From positions 1,860,001 through 1,924,000 of the forward strand of contig CAWBRY010000001.1 of NCBI GenBank assembly GCA_963791295.1: a stretch of 64,000 nucleotides of DNA, given 5' to 3'. The notes under the pieces were generated by a model that had not been told where the DNA came from, did not search any database, and saw only the letters and a list, made by a program, of their open reading frames with translations. Positions 19,462-29,192 of this stretch are shown piece by piece. The position numbers were made by a program, and so were the translations under genes. The stretch is from CAWBRY01 sp963791295 (GTDB taxonomy: Bacteria; Bacteroidota; Bacteroidia; Chitinophagales; Chitinophagaceae). Numbering within the stretch: the first letter of the stretch is position 1; each line of letters starts with the position of its first letter.

Positions 19462-19932
19462 TTAGTGATGATACTTCTCATTCTTAAGAATAGTGCAAGC
19501 CCTATAGATCTGCTCCGCCAGGATAAGCCTCACCAATTGGTGTGGAAAGGTCAATGCCGACAAACTCCACTTAAAATTGGCTCTCTTCATTAATTCTTCA
19601 CCTAATCCATAAGCACCACCGATCAGGAAAATGAGGTTCTTTATACTTTCATTCGCCCTTTTTTGCATGAAATTGGCCAGGCCTTCGGAGTCCAATTGCT
19701 TTCCCTGGCTGTCTAGCGCCACGAGGTAGGCTTCCTTGTTCAGGAGTTCCAGGATGATCTCGCTTTCCTTCTTTTTTAAAGTCGTTTCATTCATCGAAGA
19801 CGAATTCTTCGGGGTAGGAATGATCTTCCATTCTATACTATAATATCTTGATATACGATTCGTAAATTCATCCACACCGGTTTTAATGTAGCTTTCATTG
19901 GGCTTGCCCACACTGTAGATGTGGAATTTCAT
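19462..19932 (-). CDS. rlmH: 23S rRNA pseudouridine-1915 N3-methyltransferase
   Basis: 156 aa SPOUT-class methyltransferase acting on helix 69 of 23S rRNA. Signature sequences: FLIGGAYGLGEEL (the SAM-binding knot loop, about residue 102) and the C-terminal LTFPHQLVRLILAEQIYRA with the terminal KYHH. Length is the family standard. Intact, and flanked on both sides by AT-rich intergenic repeats. Confidence 0.97.
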   Translation of the reverse strand: MKFHIYSVGKPNESYIKTGVDEFTNRISRYYSIEWKIIPTPKNSSSMNETTLKKKESEIILELLNKEAYLVALDSQGKQLDSEGLANFMQKRANESIKNLIFLIGGAYGLGEELMKRANFKWSLSALTFPHQLVRLILAEQIYRACTILKNEKYHH

Positions 19933-19944
19933 AGACGCTGTGCT

Positions 19945-20083
19945 TGATTATTGATTATTAATTGTTGATTATTTCGTGTACACTTCGATGACTTAAAACT
20001 GATGAAAAGTAAATTCAGGTGGTGAAGATTTGATAATCATAGATTAAATCAATAATCAGTAATCAATAATTAATAATAAACCC
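19945..20083. repeat. Intergenic TTATTGATTA-type repeats upstream of rlmH
   Basis: A TGATTATTGATTATTAATT array at 19945-19972 and an inverted-sense AATAATCAGTAATCAATAA array near 20050-20079, the same family as at 19334-19460. Confidence 0.5.
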
Positions 20084-21478
20084 TCAAAAAGCTTTCTTCA
20101 CATCCTGGCTGATCTCCACCTCAGTTACCGGCCCATACTTTTCCGCCACCTTCTTAATCTCAGAGGATTTGCCCACCATTACAAATTGCAACTTGTCTTT
20201 GGGAAAATATTTATCTATGATGGATTTGGCTTTGTCGACTGTAAGTCCATTGACATTTTTTTCAAAATTGTTTATATAAGACTCATCGAAATTGTACCAG
20301 AACATTTGAGTGAGCAAACCTGCCAGCTGGTCACTGGTTTCATAGTCCGGAGGAAACTGACCCTTGATATAATTCTTCGCAGAGGAAAGTGTCTTTTCAT
20401 CGGGGCCGTTCTTTTGGAGACTATCCAGCACCTTGAGGGCAAGATCGATTGCTGGCTCCGTGGTTTCTTTTGCTGTAAAAGTTGAGACGACAAATGAACC
20501 TCCATTTTTCAATGCAGTGAATCCGCTGAAAGCGCCATATGTAAGCCCCGAATTTACTCTCAGTGCATCGTTTAGCCACGAAGTGAACCTTCCGCCCAGC
20601 ATGGTATTCACCACTTGTATGGCTACATAATCCGGATTATTGCGGCTAATACCCGGAGTGCCTATATAAAAAGTCGTTTCCTTGGCATCGTCCTTATTCA
20701 CTAATAACACGCGATTGCCTTCCGGCTTTGCAATCGGGTTTGAAGCCAGGCTGGCATTGGCTTGCTTACCGGACGGCCACGTGGAAAAAACGCGGGTAAT
20801 CAGTGCCCGCATTTCTGCCGTATTGAAATCACCGACTACGGCAATGGCGGCTGCATTAGGAAGATAATTATCATGATAAAACTTGCCGAGGTCCGCTGCG
20901 CTTAATGCCGTCACGCTTTGGATGGTACCAGGAAGGACATTGCCATATACATGATTCCCATACAAAAACTTATCGAAGTAGGAGCCAATGACAGCCCTGG
21001 GCCGTTCCTTTGCCTGCTCCAGACTTAACAGCACTCGTTTTTTCTCCTTGCTGAATTCGGCAGTATCAAATGTGGGAGCGGTAATTATTTCCTTGATGAT
21101 GTCCAGCACGTCATTCTTATCTTTTGCTGCAAATTCAGCCCGCAGGCTTGCCGATTCCTTGGAGGCGAATGTATTGACTGTCGCTCCGCGGAAATCCAAC
21201 TCTTCATCCAAACGGGTTTTGGGATAATTCTTTGTGCCGTGTTTGAGTGCGGTGGCGGTCAGAGATGCAAGACCTGCTTTATCTCCATCATAGATCGCTC
21301 CTGCCGGCAATACGATGGAAACACTAATAGTTGGTACTTCATGTTGTTCCATTAAATAGACTGTAAGTCCATTTTTCAATTTGAATTTGGAATAGGCCGG
21401 CACTTTAAAATCCTGTCCATTCACTATGGCTGCGAAAAGGACTCCTGTCAGTAGGCATGTATATTTGATAAATCTCAT
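20084..21478 (-). CDS. M16-family peptidase homologue, catalytically inactive type
   Basis: 464 aa with a signal peptide (AAIVNGQ) and two M16 half-domains: an N-terminal LKNGLTVYLMEQHEVPTISV block, and a C-terminal module from about residue 205 (LPNAAAIAVVGDF). The zinc-binding HxxEH of active M16 enzymes is missing; the equivalent place reads SLTATALKHGTKN. The R/Y pair of the regulatory subunit is plausible in NSGLTYGAFSGF. It directly follows an active homologue (47-base gap), so the two probably form a periplasmic heterodimer. Confidence 0.9.
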   Translation of the reverse strand: MRFIKYTCLLTGVLFAAIVNGQDFKVPAYSKFKLKNGLTVYLMEQHEVPTISVSIVLPAGAIYDGDKAGLASLTATALKHGTKNYPKTRLDEELDFRGATVNTFASKESASLRAEFAAKDKNDVLDIIKEIITAPTFDTAEFSKEKKRVLLSLEQAKERPRAVIGSYFDKFLYGNHVYGNVLPGTIQSVTALSAADLGKFYHDNYLPNAAAIAVVGDFNTAEMRALITRVFSTWPSGKQANASLASNPIAKPEGNRVLLVNKDDAKETTFYIGTPGISRNNPDYVAIQVVNTMLGGRFTSWLNDALRVNSGLTYGAFSGFTALKNGGSFVVSTFTAKETTEPAIDLALKVLDSLQKNGPDEKTLSSAKNYIKGQFPPDYETSDQLAGLLTQMFWYNFDESYINNFEKNVNGLTVDKAKSIIDKYFPKDKLQFVMVGKSSEIKKVAEKYGPVTEVEISQDVKKAF

Positions 21479-21525
21479 TGTAGTCTTTTAATCAGTTGAA
21501 AAAAAATTGATGATTGATTCTTTGG

Positions 21526-22839
21526 TTATTCTGTCGTATTTGATTTGAGAATACCCACTGTGCGGTTGACTTTTGAAAAATATTTTTCAGTAACCCTCTT
21601 GATGTCATCTGCTGTCACCTTGTTAAAGGCAGCGGGAGCATCGAACATTTTTTTATAATCTCCGAAAAATACCTCGTAAGTTCCGACATTGTTGGATTTG
21701 CCATCGATTGTTTCCAATTGATTATAAAACTCCATGAGCTTCTTGTTCTTTACTTTCTGCAGTTCTTTTTCTGTTATGCCATCTTTTCTTAGTTTGTCCA
21801 GCTCTTCGTAAATAGCATTTTCTACTTTGCTTTCGTCGATATCCTTACTCGTGATCGCATAAAACCAAAATAGGGTGGGGTCGAAGCTTGCTTCATAACT
21901 GGTAAAAACTCCCGTGGCTAATTGTTTCTTATCGACCAGGGAATTGTATAATCTTGAAGATTGACCGTTGCTGAGAATATCGCTGAGTAGCTCCAGGGCA
22001 TAATAATCTTCACTCTTTGTCTCCGGCACATGATAGGCGATGGTTAAATATGGTGTAGCCACATCTTTCTGAACCAGGATTCGTTTTTCGCCTGTTTGTG
22101 GAGGCTCGGTGATATGGACTTTTGGCGGATCTGGTTGCGAAGGAATCGGTTCCAGGTATTTTATAGCCATTTCCTTGATCTTATCAAAATTAACGCTGCC
22201 TGACATCACCACTACGCAATTGTTGGGAGCATAGTAAGTCTTGAAATAGCGTTCCAGGTCTTCCTGCGCCCAACTCTTCATATCATCGAGATAGCCGATC
22301 ACTGGCCAATGATAGGGATGTTCCTGGAAAGCCTGACCCTGTACGGATTGAGTGATCAATTCCCATGGTGAATTTTCCAATCCGGTACTGCGTTCAGAGA
22401 TTACTACTCCTCTTTCACTTTCTACCATCTTTGGATCGATGCTAAGGCTCGAAATCCTGTCGCTTTCCAATTGGAAGATCACTTCTGTCGCCGATGCCGG
22501 GAAAAAGTTCGTGTATACAGTCACGTTTTCCGTCGTATAGGCGTTATTCGCGCCTCCATTGAATTCCATCGTCCGATCAAATTCCTTTGGCCCATATTGT
22601 TTAGCTCCGTTGAACATCATGTGCTCAAAGAAGTGGGAGAGCCCTGTGATACCCTGGTGTTCATTTCTAGATCCCACACGATAGAATAAGTACATATTGG
22701 CGTTGGGAATGGAATGGTCTTCGAGCACCAGGAACTTCATTCCGTTTTTCAGGGTGAAGGATTTTACATCATCGGCTTTCGATTGGCTATAACTATTGAT
22801 AGCCATTGCCAGGAATAAGAGGGCCAAAATTTTTTTCAT
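21526..22839 (-). CDS. M16-family zinc peptidase, active subunit
   Basis: 437 aa with signal peptide (SYSQ at residues 16-19). The inverted zinc motif HFFEH is at residues 69-73, and the distal glutamate ligand lies in VESERGVV about 75 residues later. The C-terminal half carries SGQSSRLYNSLVDKKQLA, the paired R and Y region. Periplasmic oligopeptidase of the PqqL/insulinase family is the best reading. Co-directional with the FecR-like gene (48 bases upstream) and the inactive partner downstream. Confidence 0.93.
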   Translation of the reverse strand: MKKILALLFLAMAINSYSQSKADDVKSFTLKNGMKFLVLEDHSIPNANMYLFYRVGSRNEHQGITGLSHFFEHMMFNGAKQYGPKEFDRTMEFNGGANNAYTTENVTVYTNFFPASATEVIFQLESDRISSLSIDPKMVESERGVVISERSTGLENSPWELITQSVQGQAFQEHPYHWPVIGYLDDMKSWAQEDLERYFKTYYAPNNCVVVMSGSVNFDKIKEMAIKYLEPIPSQPDPPKVHITEPPQTGEKRILVQKDVATPYLTIAYHVPETKSEDYYALELLSDILSNGQSSRLYNSLVDKKQLATGVFTSYEASFDPTLFWFYAITSKDIDESKVENAIYEELDKLRKDGITEKELQKVKNKKLMEFYNQLETIDGKSNNVGTYEVFFGDYKKMFDAPAAFNKVTADDIKRVTEKYFSKVNRTVGILKSNTTE

Positions 22840-22887
22840 TGTCTTGGTTGAATTTACTTTATTAATATTACCGACTTCTATTATCTA

Positions 22888-23790
22888 CTACTTGATTTCG
22901 TAATCTTTTTTAAAGGACATAAGAGTAAAGCGATAGAGGCTGTTATCCGGAGCCGCCGTCGAAGCTTTCAGATAATATTGATATGCCTCTGCGAGATAGT
23001 GAGCATCTTCGAGCATGAAGCCCATGCGATAGGCTTGCTCGGCCTGGCTTTCTAGTCCGGGACCCTGACTCTTAATATTGCTAATGACTTCATCGAGGGT
23101 TTCCTTGGTGACGTAGTTAAAAACTTTCAATTCATCATTCTCCTCTCCTTTAACTGCCGCAGTCCAGTAGTAAGCATTTCCCGGTTTGATCTTATTGATA
23201 AATGAGGGGATGGAAATCTTTAGCTTACCGACTTCTGTTTTGAATGCAGGTTCCGTGCTATTGGCATTGCTATACAGAAAGAAATCAAAATCTTTTGCGT
23301 CCGCATATGATTTCCAGGATAGAGGAAATTCGCCGCTGGCGTAGTTCACTGTATCCAGCCGTGGATCTATCCAGATATTATTGATCGAACGGCTCACAGC
23401 CCCGATCGTTTTCATAAACATCTTGCGGTTGCTGCCGGGTGAACCTTCACCATGACTGGTCATCTGGTGCCACACATATTTTACATAGTTTTTGCTCACC
23501 GAACTCTTTGTCACTTCGCAGGAATCATTGAATTGGGTCATCGTGTAGGTGCCTGCCTTGCGGACAGAAAACATCGATGATTCATTACAGATGATGGTAA
23601 CCGTAGCGCCGGCTGCAAGTTTGATGGTTGCGGTATTATTGACGATCTTACCAATCTTGGCTTTCGCTTCTACCTTATTCTCGACGACAGAAACATTGCC
23701 ATTCACACTATACAAAAGAAATTTGTTATCCTGCGCATGGACCAGGATACCGGCCAGTAAAAGGACAATGAGACAATAATTTTTTTTCAT
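22888..23790 (-). CDS. Exported FecR-like protein with C-terminal TPR helices
   Basis: 300 aa with a clear signal peptide (GILVHAQ). Residues 25-100 resemble a FecR-type beta domain (LYSVNGNVSVVENKVEA ... GKIVNN..IKLAAGATVTI ... FSVRKAGTYTM). The centre (about 120-235) looks like a beta-rich domain of unknown type, and the last 60 residues resemble a TPR pair (YRMGFMLEDAHYLAEAYQYY). Only three bases separate its start from the end of the CHASE2 gene, so they are translationally linked. Function unknown; a periplasmic adaptor for the CHASE2 protein or the divergent caspase-TPR protein is an inference. Confidence 0.75.
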   Translation of the reverse strand: MKKNYCLIVLLLAGILVHAQDNKFLLYSVNGNVSVVENKVEAKAKIGKIVNNTATIKLAAGATVTIICNESSMFSVRKAGTYTMTQFNDSCEVTKSSVSKNYVKYVWHQMTSHGEGSPGSNRKMFMKTIGAVSRSINNIWIDPRLDTVNYASGEFPLSWKSYADAKDFDFFLYSNANSTEPAFKTEVGKLKISIPSFINKIKPGNAYYWTAAVKGEENDELKVFNYVTKETLDEVISNIKSQGPGLESQAEQAYRMGFMLEDAHYLAEAYQYYLKASTAAPDNSLYRFTLMSFKKDYEIK

Positions 23791-23793
23791 GTT

Positions 23794-25051
23794 TTAATGA
23801 TGTTGTTGATGAAAAACAGTTTTATATCCAAATTTTTTATGCATCCAGACAGCAAATGCCTCGTAAAAATAAATGATATCGACGGCCAGAACGATCACGA
23901 CCAGGGTCAGGCTCATATTGAGTTTGGATTGATACTTATTGTACAAGAGAATATCCGAGGTACACAAAAAATATAGCCGAAATAATTGTGCAAATTTTGC
24001 TACCAGGTGGAACCAGATATGATTTTCGAGATAATAACGGATGAAGAAGGACATGTGCAGCCAGCCGACGAATACGCCACCATGATATACACCCACGAAG
24101 GTAGATTTATTTATATAGTTCCCATCCAGCGCCATTGAAATTATGTTGGCATGAACGACGATCCCATTCATGTCGGGGACAGACTTTCCTGCAAATTTTG
24201 CATTCATCGGAGTGAATTTCTTATCCTCGATGTCGTTGGGGTTATCATTAGCGTAACCCAGGAGGGCGATCTTTCCTTTAAGTGCTGAAGGGTCAACATT
24301 GCCGGTCATTAGATCTTCTGCTTCGATAACCGGTATTGGGTTTTCGGCGCGATATAATGAATGATTTCATAGTGGTCATGTCGCTTAGCCAGTTTTTTAA
24401 AATTATTTTCATCATAATTTTTACGAGGATGCTGGCGAGCGAAGAATGGAAAGAATTTTACGATCTTTTCATATCGAAAAAAGGAGACCAGATGGTACCG
24501 TCTTAGTTCGTCAGCCGAGCATATTCACATATCCTTCTTGTGGCTACGACGATCTTTAAAATAACTCCTTCTTGTAACGCCGGATCCTGCATGATCGTGC
24601 CCAATCGAATACGACTGGGCACGACCAGGTTTTTGTTCCTTCGAATAACAGCTTTTAGCAGGGAATCTTTGTATGGATCCCTTGCGCCTTCGAGGTATGC
24701 ATCGAGGCCGATGACTTTGGGATTCATGGAGGCAGTCTTATCGAGTGATCATAGGCAAATCCTTCCCGGTCGGCCTCGTCCAATATTGATCACGACGATC
24801 GATCTGTCAAGGAATTTCCCTCGGTTTTTTTCAGTTTAGAATAAGCGATATCATTGAAGTCAAAGTCCTCCAATGCATCCTTCATCGGGTCGAACAGATG
24901 CATGCTTAAGCGGCATGAAATTTGACCATGACAATGAAAATGAAGACCCAGGCCGTGGCAAAAATGGTATCGCGTTCATAGAGATATTTGGTGAAATGCT
25001 GTGATAGCGCTTCACATGGTGTGCAATATGCTTATGGATCGGTTTCTTCAT
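23794..25051 (-). CDS. CHASE2-domain membrane protein without output domain (frameshifted)
   Basis: The start MKKPIHKHIAHHVKRYH is at 25051. A first membrane helix (TIFATAWVFIFIVMVKF) is near 24960. The extracytoplasmic CHASE2 sensor follows: PKVIGLDAYLEGARDPYKD near 24690, RRNKNLVVPSRI, then ALKGKIALLGYANDNPND and PDMNGIVVHANIISMALDGNYI near 24270-24120. Two or three membrane helices end the protein (VVIVLAVDIIYFYEAFAVW). At least four shifts break the first half (about 25010, 24910, 24770, 24500-24320). CHASE2 proteins usually end in a kinase, cyclase or phosphodiesterase; here there is none. Its 5' end is 82 bases from a divergent caspase-TPR gene. Confidence 0.78.
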
Positions 25052-25133
25052 GTAGTTAATCGTTATGGGTATAGTTTGTGACTTCCTTGAATCATTATTC
25101 CCCTGTAAATCTGTAAATTAGTAGGTCGAATTT

Positions 25134-28100
25134 ATGCGAATTTATCTTTCCATAATTGTCAGCTTGTTTCTTAATCTTCTCGCTGCGACCGTCACCTGCA
25201 TCCGGCACAAGCCCCGCCAAAACCCAGAGATACGACCGATTGCAGGTCCACAAACCTTTGCAATGATCATGGGGATTTCCACCTATAAATTTGTGAGGCC
25301 ACTGGTCTATGCGGATAAAGATGCAGAAATGTTTAGCGATTATTTGAGATCGCCGGCAGGCGGACAAGGTCCCTGATGATAATATTTTTTGTCTCTTGAA
25401 TGACCAGGCCATTTCCACGACATTTTGGACCAAAGGATTTAAATGGCTGGATGCAAAGAAGCTTCAGACAAGGCGACAAACTTTTTATCTATCTGGCAGG
25501 ACATGGCGATGCTATTGATGAGGACCAGTTTTTTTATATCGCTTATGATTGCAATCCAGCCGGAGATAAGAATAATTATCTGGCGGGTGGGGCCATCCAA
25601 TTATTCAATCTGAAGAAAAAGATTGCGAAGGAAACATGCCAAAGGAGTTGAAGTCTTATTTTATCATGGATGCATGTCGTAGTAATGAACTGCCCGGAGG
25701 ATCAGAAGGACAGAATTTTCTGAATGCGGCCATTTCTGAAAAAAGGGCCGGAGAGATCATCATGCTGGCGACCGGTGCGGGCCAGGAATCGCTTGAGGAT
25801 GCTTCCATTGGAACGGGTCATGGCTTGTTTACTTATTACCTTATCGATGGATTGACTGGCATGGCGGATTCGTTGGAGGGACGGAGGACAATAAGATCAC
25901 CTTGACTGAGATTCAGAAATATGTAGATCGGAATGTGCCAAACTATTGCACAGCAACGATTCAAACGCAAACAGGATCCTTTCTTTTGTTGCAATGATAA
26001 TGGTGAAAGAATCGTAAGTATCGTGGATACCAGCTTATCTTAGAAGATGGTTGATGAACTAAAAAGCTCAAACAAAGGAGCCGGGAACTTCTTCAATTCT
26101 TTTAAGATAAGACGCGAAGTCAATTATGCCCAGTCGATACGCAGTTGATCGAAACATATAATCTCTTCAATACGGCAGTCAAGCAAAGCAGGTTGACGGG
26201 AGCAGCTTCTGCGGAATATTATTACAATCTGATGGCGAAACAATATCCCGGGAAATTCTTATACAACGGATGCACAGTCGACGCTGGCTGTTGAGTTCAT
26301 CAATTTTGCACAGACGAAGATCAATCTTTACCTGGATTGCAAGGATGCGTCGACCGTACAGACGGATAAGAGCGCAGATAGATGAGACGTGAAAAAACCG
26401 ATGAGATCAATACCAGTCTGAACCGAATGGAAAAAGTGGCGCGGCAGGAATTTTATGAAGTAGGAGATATGTTGGAGAAAGCAATTGATTTTATCATGCC
26501 CGACGATCCGGATTTTGCAAAATCACTGATGGGCACGGATGTATTTTTTCAAGGCACGGGGATATTTTGGAAGGGCGCGGAAGAATGGTCGATATCAACA
26601 AGGCATTTCAATACGCCTATACTGCTTACGCTGCTGATAACAATGCTGCCTATATTCTAAATACGCTTTCCTCCTTGCACCTGGATAATAACCGACTATG
26701 ACAGCGCCATTTATTATGCGAAGAAAGCGATTGTCGCTGCGCCCAAATGGCGTTATCCTTATGTGACACTGGCTTTCGCGTATAAGACGTTGACCCGTCC
26801 GGATTCTGCAATCAAATATTATCATAAAGCAATGGAAGTAGATCCGTCCAATGCCGATGCCTACGTGGACATGGGTCATTATTATTATTCATTATCCAGA
26901 GGATGATTCAGCCATAGTCAATTATCAGAGAGCGTTGGCGCTGGATCCCGGCGAATGTCTATGCCAGCAATAATATCGGATGGTTATTTAGTGAACGAAA
27001 GAAATACGATTCGGCAATCGTTTATTTCAAGAAGAGCATCGCCTCTGATCCAAAGTTCATCAATGCTTACAATGGGTTCAGCAAGACTTTTTTCACGATG
27101 GGCGAATATGATTCGGCCAGGATATACTATGCGCAGGCGTTTGCGAATTATCCAGGACAAATCGATCGTCAACGTTTATATCGGTAATTTTTATAAAGAT
27201 CTGAAGCAGTATGATTCGGCGAAGGTCTATTACCGGTTGGCTACGATGATCGATCCAAATTATGAAGAAGCATACAATGATCTTGGGCGTGCTTGCTTTG
27301 AATTGAAGCAATATGATTCAGCCAATTATTATTACCAGATGGCATTGCAGGTCAATCCTTATTCTGCATTCTCTCTTGATCAATATTGGACTGGTGTTAT
27401 AAGAAGCTAAAGCAAAATGATTCTACCTATGCTTATTTCCAGAAGGCCATCAGATCTGGAGCCGCGAAACCCGGGCGTCCTGAATAACCTGGGGGCCATT
27501 TATGGAAATGACACGAAACTTCGATTCAGCGAAAGCTTATTTCCGAAGGGCCTTAGCCATCAAGCCGGACTATACGTCAGCCTCCAATAACCTGATAAAG
27601 ATTTTTAAGGAGATGAACCAACAGGATTCCGTCACCGATCTCCTGGAAACAATTTCGCTGGCGGATCCGAACAGTCGTTGCTTCATGAATGAGATGGGGT
27701 TGGCCTTCTTAGATTTAAAGCGATATGATTCGGCTCGATTCTGGTTTGGTCGCGGTGTGAAACAGGATCCGCTTAATGCACAATTATATAATAACCTGGC
27801 GCGTGCCCAGATAGGATTGAAGCAGTATGATTCGGCGAGGTATATGCTGCAAAGAGCGATGGAGCTGGATGCGGACAATTCATCCATCTGGACGAACCTG
27901 GCCAACGTGTTTAAGCAATTGAGGCAATTGGATTCGGCGGTTTATTATTATAAAAAGCAATTGTTCAGGCGTACAGAAGAAAATGCGTTGGCTTATCAGA
28001 CTATTGGCGGGTTCTATGATGATATGAAAGTCTATGATTCTTCGATTACTTATTATAAGAAGGCGTTGGATCTGGAGCCCGGCTTCTTACCGGCATATAA

Positions 28101-28494
28101 TAATATAGGAATGGCATACATGAAGCTGGACCAGGGCGATTCGGCATTAGTCTATTATAGGAAGGCATTGGTATTAGATCCTGACTATGAGAATGCGTTG
28201 TTAAACTTGGGTCTATTGTATCATGCCAGAAGTCAGTATGATTCGGCAATATTTTATATAAGCCGGGCTGTCAAGATAGAGCCCTTGAAGGCGAGATCTT
28301 ATTTCCGGTTGGCATGCAGTTATGCGTTGAACAATCAACCGGAGCAGGCGGTGATTTATTTGCGGCAGGCCCTGGAGAGGGGATATAAGAACAAGGATGA
28401 TTTGTTTTTGGATTCCGATCTCTCGGGATTGAGGCATTATAAGCCGTATGAAGAATTGTTAGATCAGTATGTCCCTGGGTGGAGGGAGAGGTAG
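25134..28494 (+). CDS. Caspase-like (C14) peptidase fused to a long TPR array (frameshifted in first two thirds)
   Basis: The N-terminus has a signal-like hydrophobic stretch. A caspase fold follows: FAMIMGISTYKFVRPLVYAD near 25260, the catalytic His in LFIYLAGHGDA near 25490 and the catalytic Cys in YFIMDACRSNE near 25670, then GQESLEDASIGTGHGLFTYYL near 25800. From about 26390 on come some 17 tetratricopeptide repeats of 34 residues, nearly all carrying the word YDSA (for example QYDSARYMLQRAMELD); the last nine (27502-28494) are in one uninterrupted frame. Shifts occur near 25375, 25455, 25635, 25885, 26000-26380, 26590, 26690, 26900-26950, 27170 and 27405. Total about 1,110 residues. A secreted or periplasmic protease with a protein-binding array is likely; the substrate and trigger are unknown. 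Confidence 0.8.
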
Positions 28495-28512
28495 GGCTGG
28501 TCGATTTTATCT

Positions 28513-28520
28513 TATATTTG
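28513..28520 (+). promoter_or_regulatory. -7 box TATATTTG of the tRNA gene
   Basis: Exact TAnnTTTG ending 12 bases before the first base of tRNA-Arg, the spacing expected for a start just upstream of the mature 5' end. Confidence 0.65.
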
Positions 28521-28532
28521 CCGCCCATCAAT

Positions 28533-28606
28533 GGCCCCGTAGCTCAACTGAATAGAGCATCTGACTACGGATCAGAAGGTTTCAGGTTTGAATCCTGACG
28601 GGGTCA
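28533..28606 (+). tRNA. tRNA-Arg (anticodon ACG)
   Basis: A 74-nt cloverleaf. Acceptor arms are GGCCCCG (28533-28539) and CGGGGTC (28599-28605, one G-T pair) with discriminator A. The D arm is GCTC/GAGC, the anticodon stem TCTGA/TCAGA around loop CTACGGA (anticodon 28567-28569), and the T arm TCAGG/CCTGA with loop TTTGAAT. CCA is not encoded. The ACG anticodon, modified to ICG, reads CGU, CGC and CGA. The 3' two thirds are duplicated at 32234-32282 by an integrated element. Confidence 0.95.
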
Positions 28607-28610
28607 CTTA
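28562..28610 (+). repeat. Attachment site, left copy (49-bp direct repeat in tRNA-Arg)
   Basis: Identical over 49 bases to 32234-32282. It starts inside the anticodon stem of tRNA-Arg and runs four bases past the tRNA end. Sequence diverges at once on both sides, as expected for att sites of a tyrosine-recombinase element. Confidence 0.88.
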
Positions 28611-28620
28611 TTACAATCGT

Positions 28621-28660
28621 AAAGCCTTGTAAATCAAAAACTTGCAAGGCTTTGTTTTTT
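28621..28660 (+). terminator. Rho-independent terminator after tRNA-Arg
   Basis: AAAGCCTTG (28621-28629) pairs perfectly with CAAGGCTTT (28645-28653), followed by GTTTTTT. It lies 14 bases after the tRNA and belongs to the inserted element. Confidence 0.85.
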
Positions 28661-28694
28661 AAAGGGTAAACATAGGGACAACAAAAATACGAAT

Positions 28695-29035
28695 TCAAAA
28701 GAATAGACTGTTTTTCTCACAGTCCTGGGAATCCTTCTTAATTAATTCCATCTTCTTATCTTCCATATTCAGCATCAAATCTATCCCGATCGCCATGAAA
28801 GTTGTCTTAATGCATTCCTCATACTCGATAAATTTCTTAATTGAGTTCATCGAAGCGATACATATCAAAACTTATCCTATTCAAGTAATGGTGTGGATTT
28901 AAAGGCTTTTGTTTATTCAAAAACCATTGATCCCAGTGATCTTGTTGGCCTTTATTAATTCAGTTATTTCTTTGAGATGGATTGTATGTATGTCTTGATA
29001 TGGCACGCTATGTCTTTAATAAATGTTAGTCGATG
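28695..29035 (-). pseudogene. Decayed or frameshifted small gene inside the element
   Basis: Minus-strand reading gives a continuous-looking charged helical protein only if two or three single-base shifts are allowed. From about 29020 the blocks are YQDIHTIHLKEITELIKANK, then LNKQKPLNPHHYLNRISFDM, then a last 51-codon open piece (28695-28850) with FIEYEECIKTTFMAIGIDLM and a KKDSQDCEKNSLFF end. One shift falls in a T5 run near 28920. I do not recognise the family. It could be an accessory gene of the element. Confidence 0.4.
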
Positions 29036-29192
29036 TTATCTTCTTATAATGGTCGGTTTTTTAATTGTTTACGTTATTCTAAAACAGTTTTTCTCATACC
29101 AAATACTATAATCGTAGCCTTATTTTCAATTCATTAAGGCGAACACCCGGGGTATTTAGGAGGTCAGGAGTCTGTCTTCGCCCATACACAGG

